A stretch of DNA of 10,438 nt, from positions 1 through 10,438 of the forward strand of contig QIEB01000407.1 of NCBI GenBank assembly GCA_003229495.1, given 5' to 3'. Position 1 is the first letter of the stretch. Each line of letters begins with the position of its first letter. Below are positions 1-5,829 of the stretch, piece after piece. The position numbers were made by a program, and so were the translations under genes. Below the pieces are notes generated by a model. That model did no database searches and was not told where the DNA came from. It saw nothing but the letters and a program-made list of their open reading frames with translations. This DNA comes from Flammeovirgaceae bacterium (GTDB lineage Bacteria; Bacteroidota; Bacteroidia; Cytophagales; Cyclobacteriaceae).

Positions 1-1045
1 CTTTACCTTCAGGTACTGTAGGAGATAATATGGGGCGGACATCAAATCCCCGGTTACGTAAATAGTCACTAAAGGCAAGGGCATTGCTATTTCCCTTTGT
101 CATAATCCATTGTATGGGACTATCTATATTCAAGGATTTTTCCACCTCTATTTTCTCAGCATGCTCCAGGTAATAATTGATTTTTTCTTTTAATATCACT
201 CCGGGCAAAGGGCGTCCCTTGACAAATTCAAGTGCGCAATTTATAGAAATTACACTATGGGGAGGCAAGGCGGTGGTATAAATAAATGGGCGAGCAAAGT
301 TAACCAGGTAGTCTATCAATTCCTGACTTCCAACAATACAAGCACCGTGGGTTCCCAGGCCTTTACCAAAAGTATATACCCGGGCCAGGAATTCCTGCGA
401 TAGTTGCTGTTCTAATACCCAGCCCCCACCGTTGGCTCCAACCCACCCGGTGGTATGGGCTTCATCGATGAACAACTCAGCCCTAAATTGTTTGCAGAGG
501 GCAATAAATTCTCTAATTGGCGGAGTATCCCCCTCCATGCTATATAATGATTCCACAACTACAAATTTATTCCCTGTGGAACGCTTAAGTTTTTGATTCA
601 GATCATCCCCATCATTGTGCCTGAATGAATGGTAGTTGGCCTGGCTAAGACGTGCTCCCTCTTTAATACATGCGTGTATGGCTTGGTCATACAAGATAGT
701 ATCACCGCGCTGTGGGACAGTCGATATCAGGGCTAAGTTGGCGGCATATCCGGAGTTAAACAATAGAGCTGCAGGGGCCTGGAAGAACTCCGCTAATTTA
801 GATTCAAGTTCCAAATGTAACCGACTGTTTCCAGTAAGCAACCTGGAGCCTGTAGAACCAATTGACAATCCACGGGAGGCGTAGGCTTCCCGGGTGGAAG
901 ATAATAATTGTTCGTTTGAAGATAGTCCCAGGTAGTCGTTGGAACTGAAGTCAATAAGCTTTTCTCTTAATTTTAATGTTCGCAGATTTCCATTTTTCTG
1001 TCTTTTTATTAGTTGCCTATGCAACCATTTCCGGACATTACTCAT
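1..1045 (-). CDS. bioF: 8-amino-7-oxononanoate synthase (BioF), 3' end cut by window edge
   Basis: PLP-dependent alpha-oxoamine synthase. The family condenses pimeloyl-ACP or pimeloyl-CoA with L-alanine to give 8-amino-7-oxononanoate, the first committed step of biotin ring assembly, in the cytoplasm. The frame is open for 348 codons from ATG 1045 to base 1. E. coli BioF has 384 residues, so only a short C-terminal piece is missing. Visible family marks are SSNDYLGLSS (residues 34-43), the PLP-stacking His in DQAIHAC (H124), the DEAH cofactor-binding motif (D194, H197), and the Schiff-base lysine in TFGKGLGTHGA (K228, E. coli K236). The ATG was chosen because 33 residues precede SSNDYLG, as usual for the family. 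No Shine-Dalgarno is visible, which is normal for this phylum. The gene is divergent from the beta-barrel gene; bioB lies about 1.1 kb away on the same strand. Related alpha-oxoamine synthases (e.g. 2-amino-3-ketobutyrate CoA ligase) are a less likely alternative. Confidence 0.9.
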   Translation of the reverse strand, partial: MSNVRKWLHRQLIKRQKNGNLRTLKLREKLIDFSSNDYLGLSSNEQLLSSTREAYASRGLSIGSTGSRLLTGNSRLHLELESKLAEFFQAPAALLFNSGYAANLALISTVPQRGDTILYDQAIHACIKEGARLSQANYHSFRHNDGDDLNQKLKRSTGNKFVVVESLYSMEGDTPPIREFIALCKQFRAELFIDEAHTTGWVGANGGGWVLEQQLSQEFLARVYTFGKGLGTHGACIVGSQELIDYLVNFARPFIYTTALPPHSVISINCALEFVKGRPLPGVILKEKINYYLEHAEKIEVEKSLNIDSPIQWIMTKGNSNALAFSDYLRNRGFDVRPILSPTVPEGK

Positions 1046-1098
1046 CTGTTTAAAATAGAAGATTATGGAGTTTGGAACAATAATTGTAACAATAATTC

Positions 1099-1106
1099 CA
1101 AATATA
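1099..1106 (-). promoter_or_regulatory. candidate -7 box for bioF
   Basis: On the minus strand this reads TATATTTG, an exact match to the Bacteroidota -7 consensus TAnnTTTG, and it ends 53 nt before the bioF ATG. No well-spaced TTTG -33 element was found: the nearest TTTG is 29 nt upstream of the box, longer than the usual 19-21. Inferred from the motif only, in an A/T-rich region where chance matches are likely. Confidence 0.35.
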
Positions 1107-1150
1107 TAAAGTTTTAGATACACATTGTATCCTTACAAATAAACAGAATT

Positions 1151-1747
1151 ATGAAAAAGGCTATACTCACCTTCATGGCGCTGCTCATGATGAACGTTAT
1201 TTATGGTCAATTTACTGTAGGACCCAGGGTTGGGTTCAGTTCCTCGAGTATTGATTTTGACCCATTTACCATTGGCGGTGAAACAATCTCTTCCGGAAAT
1301 GCCACTACGGGCTTTCACGCAGGTATTTTTTCCAGGATCACGCTTGGTTTCTTATACATTCAACCAGAAGCATTGTTTACTCAGTCCGGAGGGGAAATTA
1401 AACTCAATGACGGTGTTTTGAATGAAATACGAGAGGTAAAGTTTAACAAACTGGACTTCCCGGTTATGCTGGGTACGCGATTCTTAAAGGTCTTCCGGGT
1501 ACAAGCCGGACCTACCCTTAGTTTGCTACTTGACGCAAACGTAGAAGGACTTGAAGAAGAAATCAAATCGGGGTATAAGGACGCTACTATCGGATATCAA
1601 GCCGGGGTAGGGTTAGATCTTTGGAGCCTGGTCCTTGACCTTAAATATGAAGGTAATCTGAGCACTTTTGGAGATGAGCTTTTTGGTTTTGCAACTAATC
1701 AAACAAACAATCAATGGATTTTAAGTGTTGGTTTTAAGCTGTTTTAA
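1151..1747 (+). CDS. outer-membrane beta-barrel protein (porin family, OMP_b-brl_2/PorT-like)
   Basis: A 198-residue exported protein of the small beta-barrel family common in Bacteroidota. An N-terminal signal peptide is visible: MKKAI, a hydrophobic core to about residue 17, and probable cleavage after YG or YGQ (19-20). The mature part alternates polar and hydrophobic residues in strand-like blocks separated by Gly-rich turns. It holds motifs typical of the family: GFHAGIF (54-60), IQPEALFTQSGGE (70-82), LDFPVMLGTRFL (101-112), VQAGPTLSLLL (117-127), YKDATIGYQAGVGLDL (142-157) and LDLKYEGNLS (162-171). The chain ends in Phe, as expected for a BAM-recognised last strand. The specific substrate or role cannot be told; many members are annotated only as 'porin family' or 'PorT family'. 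PorT itself belongs to the T9SS, but nothing here shows that this copy does. The start gives an intact signal peptide. Divergent from bioF; the stop is 4 nt before the TTTTTAG array. Confidence 0.85.
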   Translation: MKKAILTFMALLMMNVIYGQFTVGPRVGFSSSSIDFDPFTIGGETISSGNATTGFHAGIFSRITLGFLYIQPEALFTQSGGEIKLNDGVLNEIREVKFNKLDFPVMLGTRFLKVFRVQAGPTLSLLLDANVEGLEEEIKSGYKDATIGYQAGVGLDLWSLVLDLKYEGNLSTFGDELFGFATNQTNNQWILSVGFKLF

Positions 1748-1751
1748 GTAG

Positions 1752-1779
1752 TTTTTAGTTTTTAGTTTTTAGTTTTTAG
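1752..1779 (+). repeat. (TTTTTAG)4 heptamer array, left arm of inverted pair
   Basis: Four perfect tandem TTTTTAG units beginning 4 nt after the stop codon of the beta-barrel gene. The same heptamer recurs in inverted orientation at 2161-2195, on the other side of the IVP-family gene. Because 7 is not a multiple of 3, the array carries TAG in all three plus frames and TAA in all three minus frames. The stop codon of the IVP-family reading frame (1769-1771) lies inside it. Confidence 0.9.
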
Positions 1780-2121
1780 TTTGAGCGGTTGTCTTAACAA
1801 TCGCAGTTAGTAACTTAATAAGTTCTCGACACTGATCCAATTCCCGGCTGAAATTGTACTTGACCAGCTGACTTTCTTGAAGCAGGGAAAGCCAATAGTA
1901 TGTTTCTCTTGATTCTTTTGAGGCTATTGACATTTTGTGTAAAAAATCACCCTGCTTTCCCCTGCAAGTGCTTCACTAACATTTGCCCCAATGGATGTTC
2001 CGCTTCTAAGGAGTTGCTTTGAAAGTACATATTCTTTCTCATCTCTTAAGAAACTATATAAGCCTACCACTCCCATCGCAAATGCAATTGCTTTGTCTTT
2101 TACTATACTTCTTTTATCCAT
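1769..2121 (-). pseudogene. four-helix-bundle protein (23S rRNA intervening-sequence protein / IVP family), frameshifted
   Basis: Family TIGR02436/PF05635, small helical-bundle proteins first noticed in 23S rRNA intervening sequences; the accessory Avd protein of diversity-generating retroelements has the same fold. The cellular role of free-standing copies is unknown. From ATG 2121 the frame reads MDKRSIVKDKAIAFAMGVV, then LSKQLLRSGTSIGANVSEA (33-51), the family's conserved core, then stops at residue 65 after IFYTKCQ. In the -1 frame the missing half continues directly from about 1945 to 1769: FLHKMSIASKESRETYYW, then LSLLQESQLVKYNFSREL and AIVKTTAQTKN, stop. The locus is 353 nt, one base short of 118 codons, which is normal family length. 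The break sits at a T6 run (coding strand, 1941-1946); one extra T restores the full protein. It may therefore be a recent mutation, a homopolymer sequencing error, or a site of transcriptional slippage. Flanked by inverted TTTTTAG arrays; the stop lies inside the left one. Confidence 0.85.
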
Positions 2122-2160
2122 GAGACAAAGAAAGTGCTGAGCAGTTTCAAAAAAGAGAAA

Positions 2161-2195
2161 CTAAGAACTAAAAATTCAAAACTAAAAACTAAAAA
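2161..2195 (-). repeat. TTTTTAG heptamer array, right arm of inverted pair
   Basis: Five heptamers in register on the minus strand. Three are perfect TTTTTAG (2168-2174, 2182-2188, 2189-2195) and two are decayed (2161-2167, 2175-2181). The unit is the same as at 1752-1779 but inverted, so the two arrays bracket the IVP-family gene. The outermost unit supplies the TAG stop codon of bioB (2189-2191). Confidence 0.85.
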
Positions 2196-3157
2196 CTCTT
2201 ATATGCTGGTCGAGGCTTAAGATCCAATCTTTGAAATAATTCCTGGTCAGACTCGATTCCTGGATTTGGAGTAGTCAACAATTTATCTCCTGCAAAAATT
2301 GAATTCGCACCTGCCAAGAAACATAATGCCTGTTCCTCTATGTTCATTCGCACTCTGCCAGCAGATAACCGCACCATGGCCTTGGGCATTATTATTCTAG
2401 CGGTAGCAATCATCCGGAGCATGTCCCAGACAGAGACCTTTTCCTGGTCTTCCATTGGCGTCCCTGGTACCGGGACCAGGGCATTTACGGGCACTGATTC
2501 GGGATGCTCTGGTAAAGAACTTAGCGTGTATAGCATATCGATGCGATCTTTTACAGCTTCGCCAAGACCAATAATTCCTCCAGAGCATACGGAAATTTTA
2601 GCATCTCTAACATTATCCAATGTTTTCAATCGGTCATGGTAGGTTCTGGTGGTAATAATCTTCTTATAGTGATCCTCACTGGTGTCCAGATTGTGGTTAT
2701 AAGCATACAATCCAGCTTGTTTTAATTTTTCGGCTTGTTCGGCGGTTAACATACCCAGAGTACAGCATACTTCCATACCAAGATTGCAAACGCCTTTAAC
2801 CATTTCCAATACCCTGTCAAAATCCCCGTTGTCCCTGACCTCTCGCCAGGCAGCACCCATACAAAATCGAGTACTACCTGCATCTTTAGCCACCAAGGCA
2901 GCCTCAATCACTTGTTCGGCGGGAAGTAGTTTTTCTACCGTCACCTCAGTATGGTAGCGGGCAGCTTGCGGGCAATAGCCACAGTCTTCGGGACATCCTC
3001 CGGTTTTAATAGACAATAATGTACAAACCTGAACCTCCTGAGCATCATGATAAGCGCGATGGACAGTACCAGCCTGATGGATCAGCTCCAATACCGGCAT
3101 ATTATATACTTCACTTATCTCCTCCCGGGTCCAATCAGTTCGGATATCTGTAACCAT
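2189..3157 (-). CDS. bioB: biotin synthase (BioB)
   Basis: Radical SAM enzyme that inserts sulfur into dethiobiotin, the last step of biotin synthesis, in the cytoplasm. The protein has 322 residues, against 346 in E. coli. The [4Fe-4S]/SAM motif CxxxCxxC is in GGCPEDCGYCPQ (C55, C59, C62). Candidates for the auxiliary [2Fe-2S] ligands are C99 (RFCMGAAWR), C132 (VCCTLGML), C191 (VCSGGIIGLGE) and R263 (VRLSAGR), matching E. coli C97, C128, C188 and R260. YNHNLDTS (153-160) and the VNALVPVPGTP strand (224-234) are also typical. All catalytic residues are present, so it should be active. The ATG start places the first cluster Cys at residue 55, as expected. The last codons and the TAG stop lie inside a TTTTTAG repeat. 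sppA is 124 bp upstream on the same strand; a TAnnTTTG box in that gap suggests independent transcription. No BirA-type operator was recognised. Confidence 0.97.
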   Translation of the reverse strand: MVTDIRTDWTREEISEVYNMPVLELIHQAGTVHRAYHDAQEVQVCTLLSIKTGGCPEDCGYCPQAARYHTEVTVEKLLPAEQVIEAALVAKDAGSTRFCMGAAWREVRDNGDFDRVLEMVKGVCNLGMEVCCTLGMLTAEQAEKLKQAGLYAYNHNLDTSEDHYKKIITTRTYHDRLKTLDNVRDAKISVCSGGIIGLGEAVKDRIDMLYTLSSLPEHPESVPVNALVPVPGTPMEDQEKVSVWDMLRMIATARIIMPKAMVRLSAGRVRMNIEEQALCFLAGANSIFAGDKLLTTPNPGIESDQELFQRLDLKPRPAYKSF

Positions 3158-3194
3158 AGCAATCTTTTATTGGGCAATATGATCAAAATTGTTG

Positions 3195-3202
3195 CAAAAA
3201 TA
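3195..3202 (-). promoter_or_regulatory. candidate -7 box for bioB
   Basis: Reads TATTTTTG on the minus strand, an exact TAnnTTTG match, 37 nt before the bioB ATG, which leaves room for a short leader. No clear TTTG -33 element is found 19-21 nt further upstream. The identical octamer precedes the 972-residue T9SS protein at a near-identical distance. Confidence 0.4.
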
Positions 3203-3247
3203 AACTACCACCCTTATTGACGGATATTTTTATGAGAATTTTATAAG

Positions 3248-3266
3248 TCTCCCTCGAAAAGGGGGA
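3248..3266 (-). terminator. imperfect hairpin downstream of sppA, possible weak terminator
   Basis: On the minus strand TCCCCC pairs with GGGAGA (one mismatch) around a 7-nt TTTTCGA loop, 15 nt after the sppA stop codon. No proper T-run follows, only TTATAAAATT, so termination would be weak. The adjoining G-rich stretch (GGGGG-ATCTA-GGGGG on the plus strand, 3261-3275) resembles a degraded palindromic dispersed repeat and could be that instead. Confidence 0.3.
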
Positions 3267-3281
3267 TCTAGGGGGTTATTC

Positions 3282-5039
3282 CTACTGAATAGTAATATCG
3301 AATGGAAGCCGGGCTTGTAAACCCTGGTAATTCTGTAAATTCTTAATTTTCTTCATCAATGGGTAAAACTTTCCTAGCTTGAATTTCATGCTACTCTCTT
3401 CGTATATGCCACCAAAATCACTCAAAAGTTCTTCCCAAATACTTTTTTGCCTTGGGTAGTAGCGAAGGCGGTACTGGTCGTCTTCCAAGCCTGCTGCTGC
3501 TGCTGCAAGAGCCACTGCGTCATCTAAACCACCAATAACGTCAACCAATCCTTTTTCCTGGGCTTGAACGCCGGACCAAATGCGCCCACCAGCAGCGGCG
3601 TCAATTTCGCTCACAGCCATCTCTCGACCGATGGCTGCTTTGGTAATGAAAGTCTGATAGCCCTCATTGACACTTTTTTGAAACATGGCCTTCTCGTAAT
3701 CGGTAAAAGGTCTTGAAATTGTGAAAACATCGGATAAGGGCCCGGTCTTCACAACCTCTGTAGTAATGCCCAATTTATCCTCCAACAACTCCTGGGCGTT
3801 AAAATGCCAGGAATATACCCCTATGGATCCGGTGATGGTTAGCGGCTGGGCTACTATTGAGTCACAGGCCATAGCTATATAATACCCCCCTGATGCCGCA
3901 AGGTCAGACATAGAAGCAATAATAGGCTTTACCTCACTGGTCTTCATTACTTCCCGCCAAATTACATCGGAGGCTAAACTGCTGCCGCCTGGAGAATTGA
4001 TCCTAAGCACAATAGCCTTAATGCGATCATCCTCTCGTAGTTTTCGCAGCTGTTTGGAAAATGATTCTGAACCAATGCTCTCCCTGTTTCCTTTACCATT
4101 TAAAATCTCTCCATCGGCAAATACTACCGCAATTTTTTCGGAACCCTGATACAAACTAGAAGTTGAGGTTAGGTAAGGACCTAGTCGGACAGACTTAAGG
4201 TCGTCTGCTGAATCAATATCAGTGCGGAGTTTTAACTCCGCTAGTACCTGGTCAAAATATTTAGTGTCCGAAATAAGTTGATGTTTTAAAGCGTCTTTAG
4301 CGCTGGTGGCCAACATACTATCAGCTACCTGTCTCAGTTTAATTCTATCCAGGTCTCTACTGCTGGTTATATCGTCCAGGTAGGTAGAGTAAAATGACTT
4401 CAACAATGCCGCTGTTTGCTCCCGGGATTCTTCACTCATGTCCGTGCGTGTGAATGGCTCAACGGAACTTTTGTAAGCCCCAACTTTAAAGACCTGAGTC
4501 TCAATACCCAGTTTATCCATGGTACCCTTAAGGAAATTGTACTCAGCGCGAAATCCATTAAACTCCAGCATTCCCTCTTCAGGCAAATAAACCTCATCCG
4601 CCACAGAAGCTAAATAGTATTCGGACTCTGTATAATACTCACCATAGGCAATTACGAACTTTCCTGTTTCTTTGAAGGTTTCCAATTCCTGTCGTAATTC
4701 GTACAACTTGCCTAGTCCGGAGTATAGGTATTTTGGCTCTAGAAATATTCCTTGTATCCGGTCGTCCTGGGCGGCACGTTTGATGGCTTGTATAAGCTCC
4801 TTCAATCCAATACCGGCGTGTCTGCCTCCAAACGATATCACCTCACCAAACGGGTTTTCCACACTCCTTTCGAGGATAGGTCGATCTATTTTAAGATGAA
4901 GTATGCTGTTGTCAGCAATATCGACGGGCTTTTCACTGACGGATGAGATCACCCCTATACCAACTGTTAGAATCACAAGTACGGTAACGGAAAATATAAT
5001 CAAGGCTACCAGGGTAGCAAATACATTCTTTAAAAACAT
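3282..5039 (-). CDS. sppA: signal peptide peptidase SppA, long (67K, protease IV) form
   Basis: Membrane-anchored serine protease that degrades signal peptides left after secretion. At 585 residues it is the double-domain form (E. coli SppA: 618) rather than the short half-length form. One N-terminal membrane segment (about residues 5-31) precedes two tandem S49/Clp-like domains. The catalytic Lys is in the N-terminal half, VGAYKSSVEPFTR (K190, E. coli K209). The catalytic Ser is in the C-terminal half, SDLAASGGYYIA (S383, E. coli S409). RINSPGGSS (346-354) and the TGSIGVYS region are also typical. Both catalytic residues are present, so activity is expected on the outer face of the inner membrane. 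The gene is divergent from folK. A possible promoter lies in the 88-bp gap: TTTG at 5094-5097, then 19 nt, then TAACATTA at 5067-5074, a poor -7 box. Whether it is co-transcribed with bioB, 124 bp downstream, is uncertain. Confidence 0.95.
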   Translation of the reverse strand: MFLKNVFATLVALIIFSVTVLVILTVGIGVISSVSEKPVDIADNSILHLKIDRPILERSVENPFGEVISFGGRHAGIGLKELIQAIKRAAQDDRIQGIFLEPKYLYSGLGKLYELRQELETFKETGKFVIAYGEYYTESEYYLASVADEVYLPEEGMLEFNGFRAEYNFLKGTMDKLGIETQVFKVGAYKSSVEPFTRTDMSEESREQTAALLKSFYSTYLDDITSSRDLDRIKLRQVADSMLATSAKDALKHQLISDTKYFDQVLAELKLRTDIDSADDLKSVRLGPYLTSTSSLYQGSEKIAVVFADGEILNGKGNRESIGSESFSKQLRKLREDDRIKAIVLRINSPGGSSLASDVIWREVMKTSEVKPIIASMSDLAASGGYYIAMACDSIVAQPLTITGSIGVYSWHFNAQELLEDKLGITTEVVKTGPLSDVFTISRPFTDYEKAMFQKSVNEGYQTFITKAAIGREMAVSEIDAAAGGRIWSGVQAQEKGLVDVIGGLDDAVALAAAAAGLEDDQYRLRYYPRQKSIWEELLSDFGGIYEESSMKFKLGKFYPLMKKIKNLQNYQGLQARLPFDITIQ

Positions 5040-5106
5040 TTACGGTGGATTAATTTCAATAACTTATAATGTTACTAGATTGCCGTTACAAGACAAAGAG
5101 AATTTA

Positions 5107-5114
5107 TATTTTTG
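5107..5114 (+). promoter_or_regulatory. candidate -7 box for folK
   Basis: TATTTTTG, an exact TAnnTTTG match, with a TTG at 5080-5082 (24 nt upstream, slightly long for a -33 element). The box ends 13 nt before the chosen folK ATG, so the leader would be only about 5-8 nt. Motif-based inference. Confidence 0.3.
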
Positions 5115-5127
5115 GCCTTTTTACTGG

Positions 5128-5628
5128 ATGACAGGGGTATATCTATTACTGGGATCAAATTTGGGTAACAAGATCGGTCATTTAGTTGAGGCCAGAAAGC
5201 AAATAACTCAACATTTAGGGCCCATCTTGCAAGAATCGTCTCAATACAGTACAGAGCCTTGGGGCATGTCAGATTCCCCCACCTTTTTAAATCAAGTCCT
5301 TACCATTGAAACGGTATTAGAGCCCTTAAATATTTTGGACAAGATCTTAAAAATCGAAATTGGGCTGGGGAGGAACAGGAAAAATGGTTACCAAAACAGG
5401 ACCATAGATATTGATCTATTGTACTATGGAAATCTGATTTTCAACCATCCGGAACTGAACATACCTCATCCAAGAATTAGTGCAAGAAGATTCGTTCTGA
5501 AACCATTGGCAGAAATCGCCCCTCACTTTTTGCATCCGGTTTTGAGGTTGACCAATCAACAATTACTCGATCAGTGTGCCGATTCACTATCGGTGACCGT
5601 AGTTAGGGACGAGGGACGAGGGTGTTAG
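5128..5628 (+). CDS. folK: 2-amino-4-hydroxy-6-hydroxymethyldihydropteridine diphosphokinase (HPPK)
   Basis: Transfers pyrophosphate from ATP to 6-hydroxymethyl-7,8-dihydropterin in folate synthesis, in the cytoplasm. The protein has 166 residues, close to the 159 of E. coli HPPK. Motifs in order: VYLLLGSNLGNK (4-15), STEPWG (41-46) and FLNQVLTIET (53-62), then the core GRNRKNGYQNRTIDIDLLYYG (81-101). In that core, D94 and D96 match the two Mg-binding Asp of the family. IPHPR (112-116) and RRFVLKPLAEIAP (120-132) follow. The frame is open back to ATG 4903 inside antisense sppA, but homology begins at MTGVYLLLGSN, so ATG 5128 was chosen. The last residues (RDEGRGC) and the TAG stop are read from a G-rich repeat that recurs at 5711-5735, so the natural C-terminus may have been replaced by repeat sequence; it lies well past the catalytic core. 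Convergent with fabD. Confidence 0.95.
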   Translation: MTGVYLLLGSNLGNKIGHLVEARKQITQHLGPILQESSQYSTEPWGMSDSPTFLNQVLTIETVLEPLNILDKILKIEIGLGRNRKNGYQNRTIDIDLLYYGNLIFNHPELNIPHPRISARRFVLKPLAEIAPHFLHPVLRLTNQQLLDQCADSLSVTVVRDEGRGC

Positions 5629-5638
5629 GGATTGGGAA
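5613..5638 (+). repeat. G-rich direct repeat, copy 1 (second copy 5711-5735)
   Basis: GGGACGAGGGTG(T/C)TAGGGAT followed by GGGA occurs here and at 5711-5735 with very few differences. Here it also encodes the end of FolK and its TAG stop (5626-5628). A short GGGACGA duplication (5606-5622) precedes it. Each copy is followed by an AACANNTG octamer array, so the two form one larger composite duplication. Confidence 0.85.
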
Positions 5639-5672
5639 CATTTGAACATGTGAACATGTGAACAATTGAACC
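5637..5672 (+). repeat. AACANNTG octamer array, copy 1
   Basis: Four consecutive octamers (AACATTTG, AACATGTG, AACATGTG, AACAATTG) plus a partial fifth. The middle dinucleotide varies while AACA--TG is kept. TGA recurs at each unit junction, and since the period is 8 it falls in all three plus-strand frames. Lies directly downstream of folK. Confidence 0.88.
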
Positions 5673-5710
5673 ATAAACATTCAATCCTCCCTCCTTCTAT
5701 CATTGATTAA

Positions 5711-5735
5711 GGGACGAGGGTGCTAGGGATGGGGA
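5711..5735 (+). repeat. G-rich direct repeat, copy 2
   Basis: Second copy of the unit at 5613-5638, 98 bp further on and outside any gene. Differences are a T-to-C change (TGCTAG against TGTTAG) and one T fewer before the final GGGGA. Confidence 0.85.
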
Positions 5736-5746
5736 GCAGTAGATTA

Positions 5747-5790
5747 ATTGAACAATTGAACAATTGAACATTTGAACATTTCAACAGTTC
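5747..5790 (+). repeat. AACANNTG octamer array, copy 2
   Basis: A partial unit (ATTG) followed by AACAATTG, AACAATTG, AACATTTG, AACATTTC and AACAGTTC, decaying toward the fabD side. Same unit and orientation as 5637-5672, again following a G-rich repeat. Confidence 0.88.
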
Positions 5791-5799
5791 CGAGGGGAT

Positions 5800-5829
5800 C
5801 CTTCAGTCCTTCAATCCTTCAGTCCTTGA
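5800..5829 (-). repeat. CCTTCARt octamer array overlapping the 3' end of fabD
   Basis: CCTTCAGT, CCTTCAAT, CCTTCAGT and CCTTGA in tandem. On the minus strand it carries TGA in every unit and so in all three frames of that strand. The real stop codon of fabD (5811-5813) and its last residues (GLKD) are read from it. Confidence 0.85.

Noticed and set aside
636..884. Plus-strand open frame of 82 codons
   Set aside because: It is antisense to a well-supported bioF and shows no recognisable domain.
1133..1566. Small open frames on both strands over the beta-barrel gene
   Set aside because: They are shadows of the beta-barrel reading frame, with low-complexity products and no motifs.
1769..2195. 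Diversity-generating retroelement, suggested by the Avd-like fold of the IVP family
   Set aside because: No reverse transcriptase and no template/variable repeat pair is present; only the fold family is shared.
1752..2195. CRISPR array or insertion sequence
   Set aside because: The repeats are 7 bp without spacers, and there is no transposase or evident target-site duplication.
3158..3281. Biotin-sensing riboswitch or BirA operator upstream of bioB
   Set aside because: No biotin riboswitch class is known to me and no long dyad symmetry of the BirA type was seen in this gap.
4903..5127. In-frame N-terminal extension of folK from ATG 4903 (75 extra codons)
   Set aside because: Most of it is antisense to the start of sppA and has no family resemblance; HPPK homology begins at ATG 5128.
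5637..5790. CRISPR-like or phage attachment repeats in the folK/fabD gap
   Set aside because: The units are contiguous octamers without spacers, and no integrase or tRNA lies nearby.
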